Assembly: GCA_001871235.1 (NCBI GenBank)
Contig: MNUV01000056.1
Location: forward strand, 1 to 8,696
Direction of reading: 5' to 3'
Length of the DNA: 8,696 nt
Source: Candidatus Falkowbacteria bacterium CG1_02_41_21
GTDB taxonomy: Bacteria > Patescibacteriota > Patescibacteriia > Patescibacteriales > UBA12465
A program made the translations under genes and the position numbers. This document shows positions 1-5,369 of the stretch, piece after piece. A model generated the notes under the pieces. The model did no database searches. It saw nothing but the letters and a program-made list of their open reading frames with translations, and was not told the DNA's origin. Numbering within the stretch: the first letter of the stretch is position 1; each line of letters opens with the position of its first letter.

Positions 1-2
1 AC

Positions 3-242
3 AAATTAATTGATATGAAGAAAAAAGAACTATTAGATGATGAAGATTTTAAGGCGGAAATGGATAAAGTAAAAATTCAAATTGCAGATAAACAAACCAG
101 AGTAATTAATTGTAAAGATGATAATTTCGATGTCAAAAAGAATGTCGATAAAGTTTTTAATTTTATTTGCGATATGCCAAAGTTTTACGAAAAGGCTGAA
201 TATCCGATAAAAATTAAGCTTCAAGGTTCGATTTTTTTTTAG
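3..242 (+). CDS. C-terminal fragment of a large serine recombinase (5' end outside window)
   Basis: This reads as the tail of a large serine (resolvase/invertase-type) site-specific recombinase, which integrates or excises mobile DNA. The frame is open to the left edge and codes for KLID just before the first Met (position 15), so that Met is probably internal and the catalytic domain lies outside the window. What can be seen is a charged, coiled-coil-like stretch (LIDMKKKELLDDEDF) and then the typical end-of-family pattern FICDMPKFYEKAEYPIKIKLQGSIF. In relatives this is followed by PE(K/G) and an RTxK(I/L) segment. Here the frame stops at a T9 run (232-240), but the expected continuation EKPAF...RFQTPKISPILQL is present in another frame. 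The stretch is more AT-rich than the genes to its right, as expected for a mobile element. Family assignment rests on remembered C-terminal motifs only. Confidence 0.6.
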   Translation, partial: KLIDMKKKELLDDEDFKAEMDKVKIQIADKQTRVINCKDDNFDVKKNVDKVFNFICDMPKFYEKAEYPIKIKLQGSIFF

Positions 243-303
243 AAAAACCTGCTTTTAATTTTTATAGATTTCAAACCCCAAAAATTTCGCCAATATTACA
301 ACT
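239..303 (+). pseudogene. Out-of-frame remnant of the recombinase C-terminus
   Basis: After the T9 run, the frame beginning with tta at 239 codes for LEKPAFNFYRFQTPKISPILQL. This matches the usual ending of large serine recombinases (SIFPEK...FRTxKISPIL...). Removing two T, or adding one, would join it to the upstream reading frame; removing two gives SIF-L-EK, the same spacing as the family's SIF-P-EK. The frame stays open through the tRNA terminator and the antisense of the tRNA to a stop at 404-406. That last part is most likely host sequence and not recombinase. The shift could be a true mutation, transcriptional slippage, or a sequencing error in a homopolymer. Confidence 0.5.
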
Positions 304-334
304 AAAAAGAGACTTAGAACACTCCAAATCTCTT
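304..334 (-). terminator. Rho-independent terminator of the tRNA-Ala gene
   Basis: Read on the minus strand, this begins four bases after the tRNA 3' end. It has a 12-bp stem, AAGAGATTTGGA paired with TCTAAGTCTCTT (two G-U pairs), around the loop GTGT, and the descending arm runs into a stretch of five T. The T tract lies on the minus-strand side only, so it terminates the tRNA transcript and not the recombinase. Confidence 0.7.
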
Positions 335-338
335 AATG

Positions 339-412
339 TGGACCCTATCGGATTCGAACCGATGACCCTCTGCTTGCAAAGCAGATGCTCTAGCCAGCTG
401 AGCTAAGGGCCC
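339..412 (-). tRNA. tRNA-Ala (anticodon TGC)
   Basis: The minus strand folds into a full cloverleaf. The acceptor stem is GGGCCCT/AGGGTCC and contains the G3-U70 pair that marks alanine tRNAs. The D arm is GCTC...GAGC, the anticodon stem is TCTGC/GCAGA around the loop TTTGCAA (anticodon TGC), and the T arm contains GGTTCGAATCC. The discriminator base is A73. The next bases are CAT, so the CCA tail is not encoded and must be added by CCA-adding enzyme. A promoter lies just upstream and a terminator just downstream, so the gene is probably transcribed alone. Confidence 0.97.
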
Positions 413-428
413 GCGCAATACTTCCCCT

Positions 429-457
429 ATAATAACCAACGCCTATGAGAAAGTCAA
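429..457 (-). promoter_or_regulatory. Promoter of the tRNA-Ala gene
   Basis: On the minus strand a -35 box TTGACT (452-457) and a -10 box TATTAT (429-434) are separated by 17 bases. The -10 box is 16 bases from the tRNA 5' end, placing initiation about 8 to 10 bases before the mature tRNA. The match to a sigma-70-type promoter is good. It sits within the 51-base gap after the membrane-protein gene, so the tRNA need not depend on read-through. Confidence 0.7.
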
Positions 458-463
458 TGACTA

Positions 464-715
464 TTACCCACGGACACGGGTTAGAGGAGAGAGCGCCCAA
501 TTCATAAATCCGCCCATCAGTCCGGTGATAAATAAGAGTCCGACAAAGATCGCTAAGAGGCCCAATAATTTATAGCCCAAACGACTGCCGCCTTCGGCTC
601 CTAGGTTTCTTTCAAACCAATTGACTCGGCCAAAATTTTGCATCAACCACTCGGTCTTCATGACGATTAAAGTACCGACGACAACTAACACTAAACCAAA
701 AAGAATAGATCCCAT
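464..715 (-). CDS. Small two-helix membrane protein, unknown function
   Basis: An 83-residue protein with two predicted membrane helices (about residues 3-19 and 47-67) joined by a polar loop, WLMQNFGRVNWFERNLGAEGGSRLGYK. The C-terminus is short and basic (LTRVRG). I recognise no named family; small proteins of this general build occur in Parcubacteria-like genomes, but I cannot assign a role. It starts 12 bases after the stop of the M23 peptidase on the same strand, so the two are probably co-transcribed and translationally coupled. No Shine-Dalgarno sequence precedes its ATG. The link to a cell-wall peptidase makes an envelope role plausible, but that is inference from position only. Confidence 0.7.
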   Translation of the reverse strand: MGSILFGLVLVVVGTLIVMKTEWLMQNFGRVNWFERNLGAEGGSRLGYKLLGLLAIFVGLLFITGLMGGFMNWALSPLTRVRG

Positions 716-727
716 ATTTTTATTTAA

Positions 728-2116
728 TTATTTTATATAGTTAAGCGGATTCATCAAATGACCGTTAACGATAACTTCAAAGTGGATGTGTGGTCCGGTG
801 GAGTGGCCGGTTGATCCCATGGCGGCGATAGCTTCACCGCGGCTGACTTTGTCGCCGACTTTAACGTAAAGTTTGGAAGCATGAGCATAACGAGTCTTGA
901 TGCCGTTTCCATGATTAATTAAAACCATATAACCGTAACCGCCGCTGTTCCAACCGGCTTTTTCCACGACACCGGAATCGGCGGCATAAAGCGGAGTGCC
1001 GATTTTATTGGCGATGTCTAAACCGGTATGACGCCAAGAATAATATTGGGTAATACGATAACCGACGGTGGGCCATTGCATTTTATTTCCGGTTGGTTTA
1101 GCCGCACCTGGCTTAATTAAATCTTTAACAATGGTCGGCAGGTAGCTAGAACCGCTCCTAGGTCTGGCGGTAGCTACGCTGGCTATTTTTTTACCGTCAG
1201 GCACGATAATCATTTGGCCAATAGTTAGACGGCTATCGCTTTCTAGCCCATTGGCTAACACTATTTTATCTTTGGAGACATTATATTTATCGGCAATTTT
1301 TTGCAATGATTCGCCCGAAGCTACTTTATGAAGAACGCCGGAGATTGGTAATATCGTTAATTTATCACCTTGGCGGATAAAACTATAGGCGGTTAAATCA
1401 TTGGCCCATAAAATAGTGTTGACGCTAATTCCGAATTCACGTGCGATAGTACTAACGCTGTCGCCAGTTTTAACGGCATATTCAATAGTACCGTTTCTCT
1501 CTGTTTGCCCGTCGGCAGCGGCAATGGCCCCTGGTTTGATAATCGCTTCTCCGCTCTGAGTCAAACAACTGGCCGTGCGGTCATCATTAACCGGAACGGT
1601 GTTGGTCGTAATCTTTTTCTCCGGCGCTATGGCATCGCTGGCAATATATTGAGCTAGGGTGGTGGTGCACGTGGCTTCTGTCCCGGCGCTTTCCATAATT
1701 AATTCTTCCGGAGCGGCAGTATCAAATTCATTTTGGGCTAAGTTTGAAGCCACGGCTTTATACATCTTGTCAGTGCGGTTGCCAAAATTTTGTTGATTGA
1801 TTAAATTAAAACTGATTGTTGCCAGCGCTATGACGATAATGATAATCGGAGCGAGAAATTTTTTGATTAGAAAAAATTTGGAATTATTTCTGAGATTGAT
1901 TTCTCTGGCTCTCTTGAGTAGGAGAATATAATAACCATATAATTTTACCAGCGGTTTATAAAAGAGTGATTTGGAGATAAAAGCCAGTGGTTTAAATATG
2001 ACAAAAATAAAAAAAGCGCTGGCTACTTTTTTGACAAAAATTAGGGACTTTAGCAGTGGTATCAAGACTTCAATCAAGGCAGTTTTGGCTCTTTGTTTTT
2101 GGTTCATGAGCGGCAT
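728..2116 (-). CDS. Membrane-anchored LysM-LysM-M23 peptidoglycan endopeptidase
   Basis: A 462-residue envelope protein likely to cut peptide cross-links in peptidoglycan. Order of parts: a basic N-terminal region with hydrophobic patches (1-85), a membrane helix (about 86-106), a low-complexity linker, LysM 1 (209-257, TIEYAVKTGDSVSTIAREFG), LysM 2 (261-306, VASGESLQKIADKYNVS), a short linker, and the M23 (LytM-type) metallopeptidase domain (about 345-462). The zinc and catalytic residues are intact: H363 and D367 (HTGLD), H412 (YAHAS) and H443-I-H445 (GPHIHFE), so it should be active rather than an EnvC-like degenerate form. The cytoplasmic N-terminal extension is long for this class. A second in-frame ATG (M4, position 2107) is also possible; the putative promoter leaves only about 6 bases of leader for M1 and 15 for M4. 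Its neighbour downstream is the small membrane protein. Confidence 0.92.
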   Translation of the reverse strand: MPLMNQKQRAKTALIEVLIPLLKSLIFVKKVASAFFIFVIFKPLAFISKSLFYKPLVKLYGYYILLLKRAREINLRNNSKFFLIKKFLAPIIIIVIALATISFNLINQQNFGNRTDKMYKAVASNLAQNEFDTAAPEELIMESAGTEATCTTTLAQYIASDAIAPEKKITTNTVPVNDDRTASCLTQSGEAIIKPGAIAAADGQTERNGTIEYAVKTGDSVSTIAREFGISVNTILWANDLTAYSFIRQGDKLTILPISGVLHKVASGESLQKIADKYNVSKDKIVLANGLESDSRLTIGQMIIVPDGKKIASVATARPRSGSSYLPTIVKDLIKPGAAKPTGNKMQWPTVGYRITQYYSWRHTGLDIANKIGTPLYAADSGVVEKAGWNSGGYGYMVLINHGNGIKTRYAHASKLYVKVGDKVSRGEAIAAMGSTGHSTGPHIHFEVIVNGHLMNPLNYIK

Positions 2117-2128
2117 GATATGATTACC

Positions 2129-2158
2129 ATGGTATCATTTTTAAGGGTTGATAGTCAA
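2129..2158 (-). promoter_or_regulatory. Putative promoter of the M23 peptidase gene with operator-like palindrome
   Basis: On the minus strand, TTGACT (2153-2158) and TACCAT (2129-2134) are 18 bases apart, a moderate sigma-70-type match. The -10 box lies inside a near-perfect palindrome at 2120-2138 (ATGATtACCATGGTATCAT, one extra T), and the -35 box is part of TTGA-TAG-TCAA (2148-2158). Either could bind a dimeric regulator, but this is inferred from symmetry alone. Confidence 0.4.
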
Positions 2159-2171
2159 TTTTAGGTAAAAA

Positions 2172-2180
2172 TGGTATATT
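2172..2180 (+). promoter_or_regulatory. Putative extended -10 promoter of the phosphoglycerate mutase gene
   Basis: TGgTATATT (2172-2180) fits an extended -10 element, which can work without a good -35 box; none is seen 16-18 bases upstream. Initiation would fall near 2187. This supports the ATG at 2211 as the start, with a leader of about 24 bases, over the GTG at 2187. Confidence 0.4.
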
Positions 2181-2210
2181 TATAAAGTGCCTAAGATATT
2201 AAATAAAAAT

Positions 2211-2951
2211 ATGCTTAAAATAGTATTTATTCGGCATGGTCAGAGCGCCTGGAACGATCCGTCTCGATTTACCGGTTGGGCCGACATTGCTTTGAGCCCG
2301 CTCGGAAAAGAAGAATCGGCCCTGGCCGCCGTTACTTTAAAAAAATCAAAATATTCTTTTGATGAGGTTTTTCAATCAGAATTGAAGCGAGCCGAAGATA
2401 CTACTAAGATAATTTTGATTGGGATGAAACATAAAAGGATTCCGGTTAAGAGTGATTGGCGCTTGAATGAACGTCATTATGGCAATCTACAAGGACTAAA
2501 CAAGGCGGAGATTAGAGCCAAATTTGGCGAGAAGCAATTTATGCTTTGGCGCCGGGGTTATAGTGTCAGACCGCCGAAAATTAATAAATCAAATTCAACC
2601 TACAAAGATATTTATTCTAATCCGGTCTATAAAGATATTAAAATTCCATTGGCTGAGAGCTTGGCGGATGTTGTTAAACGCGTTATTCCTTTCTGGAAAG
2701 AAGCCATTATTCCTGGACTTAAAACTGGCAAGAAAATTTTGATTTCCGCTTCCGGCAATAGTCTGCGGGCGATAATAAAATATTTAGATAAGGTTTCGGC
2801 TAAAGAGATTGTGGCTCTAAATATTCCCACTGGCATTCCGCTAGTCTATGAACTTGATAAGAATTTCAAACCGATCCGACATTATTATCTGGGCAACCAG
2901 AAAAAGATTGCGGCGGCGATTGAGAAGGTTAAGAATCAAGGTAAAAAATAA
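2211..2951 (+). CDS. gpmA: 2,3-bisphosphoglycerate-dependent phosphoglycerate mutase, active-site His replaced by Ser
   Basis: Interconverts 3- and 2-phosphoglycerate in lower glycolysis through a phosphohistidine. From the ATG at 2211 the protein has 246 residues (E. coli GpmA about 250). An upstream GTG (2187) would add MPKILNKN but lies at the likely transcription start, so it is not preferred. Family motifs: RHG with phospho-acceptor H9 (FIRHGQSAWN), FTGWADIALSPLG, R60, E87 in LNERHYGNLQGLNK, PPKINKSN, and LNIPTGIPLVYE near the end. The second catalytic His, in the family's AHGNSLRA motif (His184 in E. coli), is Ser181 here (SASGNSLRA). The codon is TCC, two changes away from any His codon, so a single base error does not explain it. 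Overall length and all other motifs look normal. Activity may be reduced or altered. No Shine-Dalgarno sequence is visible. Confidence 0.93.
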   Translation: MLKIVFIRHGQSAWNDPSRFTGWADIALSPLGKEESALAAVTLKKSKYSFDEVFQSELKRAEDTTKIILIGMKHKRIPVKSDWRLNERHYGNLQGLNKAEIRAKFGEKQFMLWRRGYSVRPPKINKSNSTYKDIYSNPVYKDIKIPLAESLADVVKRVIPFWKEAIIPGLKTGKKILISASGNSLRAIIKYLDKVSAKEIVALNIPTGIPLVYELDKNFKPIRHYYLGNQKKIAAAIEKVKNQGKK

Positions 2952-3004
2952 TTGTTTTTGCATGTGGCATTGACATCTTAACAAAAATATGGCAAATTGG
3001 GATA

Positions 3005-3033
3005 TTGCTTCTTTAAAAACTGAATATTAATCT
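3005..3033 (+). promoter_or_regulatory. Putative promoter of the secreted-protein gene
   Basis: TTGCTT (3005-3010) and TAATCT (3028-3033) are separated by 17 bases; initiation would be close to 3040, giving a leader of only about 10 bases. A TATAAT also lies at 3043-3048, directly before the ATG at 3050, but no -35 box stands at the right distance from it. A consensus TTGACA at 2970-2975 likewise lacks a usable -10 box. Confidence 0.35.
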
Positions 3034-3049
3034 AAACCTTTCTATAATC

Positions 3050-3571
3050 ATGAAGAAATTTATCGGTATCCTCTGCTTGTTTTATCTTTTGGCCGGTGAC
3101 GTTTCGGCTCAAACTCTGAAGATGATAGTTGATTCAACTAAGTATAAGATTTCAGTTGATTACACTAAGACTGTCAAAAAAATGATTGCGGTCGGAAAAT
3201 ATCCTTGGCTGGATAACAGTGTTAACGCCCAGAATTTTCCTTTGCCGGCCAAATTAGTCGGCAAGATAGTAACCGTTTCCGTCCGCACTTGTTATTTCAC
3301 CGGTGATGTCGAGAGCGACGAGGCAATTAAGGAAATCAACAAAAAGGGCTATCGTCTTGCCACTTTATCAGAGCTTTTAGCTTTTGGGGCGGCTCATTCT
3401 GAATTACAGAAACAGTTTTCAATTGTCGCCCTCGGTTCTGTTTGGGAGCGGACCGAAGATTCTCTGTTTGCTCCCTTCTTGGGACTGCATGAAGGCGGTC
3501 GGGCTATTCGTCTCCATTCTTTAAGTAAAGATTGGCACCTCGGTTGGCGCTTTCTGGTTGTTCCTAAATAA
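3050..3571 (+). CDS. Secreted protein of unknown function, possible FGE/C-type-lectin-like fold
   Basis: A 173-residue protein with a clear Sec signal peptide: MKK, a hydrophobic core (IGILCLFYLLAG) and cleavage after VSA at residue 20. No further membrane segment follows, so the mature form (about 153 residues) should be outside the membrane. The N-terminal half has a K-K-M-I-A-V-G-K-Y segment. The C-terminal half reads GYRLATLSELLAFGA...ALGSVWERTEDS...GGRAIRLHS...WHLGWRFLVV. The order R-L-(A/P)-T-x-x-E, (G/N)-x-V-W-E, R-x-x-R, G-(W/F)-R resembles formylglycine-generating-enzyme/C-type-lectin-type domains, though much shorter and without the usual RGGSW. Only C81 is available as a cysteine in the mature protein, so no disulphide is expected. 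The gene ends directly at a terminator and looks like a single-gene unit. Fold assignment is tentative. Confidence 0.75.
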   Translation: MKKFIGILCLFYLLAGDVSAQTLKMIVDSTKYKISVDYTKTVKKMIAVGKYPWLDNSVNAQNFPLPAKLVGKIVTVSVRTCYFTGDVESDEAIKEINKKGYRLATLSELLAFGAAHSELQKQFSIVALGSVWERTEDSLFAPFLGLHEGGRAIRLHSLSKDWHLGWRFLVVPK

Positions 3572-3605
3572 AAATCTCGTTTTAATAAAAGCGAGATTTT
3601 TTCTT
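3571..3605. terminator. Bidirectional Rho-independent terminator between convergent genes
   Basis: The inverted repeat AAAATCTCG-TTTT / AAAA-GCGAGATTTT, with a single bulged G on the right arm, is followed by a T-rich run on the plus strand. It is preceded by an A run that gives a T run on the minus strand. It starts at the stop codon of the secreted-protein gene and lies just past the end of the oppositely oriented SIS gene, so it can serve both. Confidence 0.75.
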
Positions 3606-3622
3606 TGGTAATTTTTTTCTAA

Positions 3623-4537
3623 TTAATTCCCGGGCACAATAATCTCAAACGGTTTGTCGGAGCCATAAGCTTTAGGGCCGTAGTCTTTACAAAATTTAAT
3701 GATATTTTTTTGAAAATAAGCCGGTTTGGACTCCTGAATTCGGCCGATAATGGAATATCCCAGACAGAGCATCAGAGCGAAATTAGCGGTTTTTGGGATA
3801 TTGATATCCAGTTTGTTTTTAGGATCACCGAAATATTTATTTTTGATTCCCAGTCCGATAACCAACTCATTTTTATCTTGATGAACAAATTTAGCATGGC
3901 GAGCGTGACCTTCGGAATAGGCGCGAACCTGAAGATACGGACCGAATAATTCTCGACCTTTGATATTTAACATATCACAGGTCTCAATAAATTGATCGGG
4001 CAGGACAAAAGTATAGCTGGAATAATTTTTGAAATTACGGGGCAATTTTATTTGTTTTAAAAAACTTAAGATTTTTTCCGGTTTTTCCTTGGTCAAAGAC
4101 AGAACCATTCCCAGATAGGTAGAGGTGTTATAAGTATAGGGTTCGCTTAATTTGCGGTAAGCATAGACTTTATCGGCAATTTTGGCGGCCGAAGATTCAG
4201 GCGAGCAAGTCAAGAGAATAGTTTTTAGCTTATTTTTTTTGGCCAATTCTAATTCCCAAATGGAATCTTTTTCACCGGAAGCGGAAATAATAATGGCTTC
4301 TTTAATAACTTTCTTTTTTAAAAGAGCCTTATATTTTTTTAAGGTCGCTTTAAAATTGCTTTCATCGGCAAAAATGGCCGGCTTCTTCGCGAAAAGAATA
4401 GTGCCGGTATTGTAGGCATTGCCACTGCCGCCAACCAAGGGGAAGTTTACCTTTTGCCAATTAGCTTGAGGCGCTTTGGTTTTGCCAAAAAACTGCAGAG
4501 CATTATAGACCGCTTGATTGAGGTTGATTAATTTCAT
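3623..4537 (-). CDS. SIS-fold sugar-phosphate isomerase/deglycase-like protein
   Basis: A 304-residue protein with a SIS (sugar isomerase) domain, the fold that binds phosphorylated hexoses. It shows LVGGSGNAYNTG at 34-45 (phosphosugar-binding start), ISASGEKDSI at 84-93 (the family's SxSGET-type loop), and a Rossmann-like pattern LKTILLTCSPESSAAKIADKV at 104-124. E132 follows in SEPYTYNTS. The second half (about 165-300) is consistent with a second, diverged SIS lobe; its EGHARHAKF (E209, H211, H214) recalls the catalytic E-x-x-H of GlmS isomerase lobes. There is no glutaminase domain, so it is not GlmS itself; PGI/PMI-like, GmhA/AgaS-like or FrlB-like roles remain open. It is a single gene with its own promoter, convergent with the secreted-protein gene. 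AAAGGAG occurs about 20 bases too far upstream to act as a normal ribosome-binding site. Confidence 0.75.
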   Translation of the reverse strand: MKLINLNQAVYNALQFFGKTKAPQANWQKVNFPLVGGSGNAYNTGTILFAKKPAIFADESNFKATLKKYKALLKKKVIKEAIIISASGEKDSIWELELAKKNKLKTILLTCSPESSAAKIADKVYAYRKLSEPYTYNTSTYLGMVLSLTKEKPEKILSFLKQIKLPRNFKNYSSYTFVLPDQFIETCDMLNIKGRELFGPYLQVRAYSEGHARHAKFVHQDKNELVIGLGIKNKYFGDPKNKLDINIPKTANFALMLCLGYSIIGRIQESKPAYFQKNIIKFCKDYGPKAYGSDKPFEIIVPGN

Positions 4538-4567
4538 AGGAATTGTTAAATTAATGGGTCTCCTTTA

Positions 4568-4596
4568 ATTATAATTTAGATTGATTTTTTTAGCAA
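4568..4596 (-). promoter_or_regulatory. Promoter of the SIS-protein gene
   Basis: On the minus strand, TTGCTA (4591-4596) and a perfect TATAAT (4568-4573) are exactly 17 bases apart. Initiation would be near 4561, giving a leader of about 24 bases. It is interlocked with the opposing yebC promoter: each -35 box lies in the spacer of the other. Confidence 0.65.
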
Positions 4597-4609
4597 TTTA
4601 TTATAATAT
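4581..4609 (+). promoter_or_regulatory. Promoter of the yebC-ruvC-glgA-GH57 operon
   Basis: TTGATT (4581-4586) is followed by TATAATAT: either TATAAT at 4602-4607 (15-base spacer) or TAATAT at 4604-4609 (17-base spacer). Initiation near 4615 would leave about 35 bases before the yebC ATG. It overlaps the minus-strand promoter of the SIS gene. Confidence 0.55.
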
Positions 4610-4649
4610 TAAAGTAATTATTATATATTCATTAATCATATCAGGCCAT

Positions 4650-5369
4650 ATGTCCGGACACTCAAAATGGGCGACAACTCATCGGCAAAAAGAAATTGTG
4701 GACGCCAAGCGTGGCGCTGTTTTTACCAAGCTGGCTAATTTAATTACTATGGCCGCTAAACGGGGCGGGGATTTGAATGCCAACCCGTCTTTAAGGACGG
4801 CAGTGGAGAAGGCTCGGGCCGCTTCCATGCCTAAAGATAATATTGAAAGAGCCATAAAAAAGGGCACCGGTGAATTGGGCGGAGAACAGATTGAAGAATT
4901 ATATTATGAAGCCATCGGCCCCGGTAATTCTCAGTTTGTGATCAAATGCGTCACCGACAATAAAAATCGTAGCGCCGGCAATGTCCGTCATATTTTTACC
5001 AAGAATGGCGGGGCTTTTGGCAATGTTTTGTGGAATTTTGAGCAAAAAGGCGTGATTATCATAAAAAATAGCGAACTGAGCGCCAAAAAGATCAATTTTG
5101 CTGACTTGGAATTAGAATTGATTGACGCCGGGGTTGATGATTTGTTAAAGGAAGTTGAAGGCGTAACTATTTATACTAAGATAGATAAATTGCAAAATAT
5201 CGTTGCCTTTTTAGAATCTAAGGGACTAAAGGCTGAATCAGCTGAAATTGAATACGTGGCCAAAGAGAAACAAGAATTAAAAGCCGGCGAAAAAAATACT
5301 CTGGAGAAGATTATGGAAGACTTGGAAGACAATGAAGACGTCAGTGACTATTATACCAATATCATATGA
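4650..5369 (+). CDS. yebC: YebC/PmpR family protein
   Basis: A 239-residue member of the widespread YebC/PmpR/TACO1 family, long annotated as a transcriptional regulator and more recently linked to translation through difficult (for example proline-rich) stretches. The start MSGHSKWATTHRQKEIVDAKRGAVFTKL is the family signature and fixes the ATG at 4650; the frame is open further upstream but that part is not family-like. Further motifs are AAKRGGD, NPSLRTAVEKARAASMPKDNIERAIKKGTGE, YYEAIGPG, TDNKNRSAGNVRHIF and NGGAFG, with an acidic C-terminus (DNEDVSDYYTNII). Length is normal. Its TGA stop overlaps the ruvC start (ATGA), so translation is probably coupled. It is the first gene of the operon, and no Shine-Dalgarno sequence is visible. 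Confidence 0.96.
   Translation: MSGHSKWATTHRQKEIVDAKRGAVFTKLANLITMAAKRGGDLNANPSLRTAVEKARAASMPKDNIERAIKKGTGELGGEQIEELYYEAIGPGNSQFVIKCVTDNKNRSAGNVRHIFTKNGGAFGNVLWNFEQKGVIIIKNSELSAKKINFADLELELIDAGVDDLLKEVEGVTIYTKIDKLQNIVAFLESKGLKAESAEIEYVAKEKQELKAGEKNTLEKIMEDLEDNEDVSDYYTNII

Noticed and set aside
338..406. Peptide DPIGFEPMTL... in the frame that continues the recombinase
   Set aside because: This is the antisense translation of the tRNA T arm and anticodon arm (GGTTCGAATCC gives GFEP), a common false protein tail next to tRNA genes.
2187..2210. GTG start for the phosphoglycerate mutase
   Set aside because: It coincides with the likely transcription start and adds residues not seen in the family; the ATG at 2211 gives the normal MLKIVFIRHG start.
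2970..2975. Consensus TTGACA as a promoter for the secreted-protein gene
   Set aside because: No -10-like hexamer stands 15-19 bases downstream.
3710..4415. Plus-strand open frames inside the SIS gene
   Set aside because: They are antisense shadows of a well-supported minus-strand gene and show no domain-like features.
4581..4649. Upstream extension of YebC
   Set aside because: The extra residues are hydrophobic and not family-like, and the region contains both promoters; MSGHSKW at 4650 is the conserved start.
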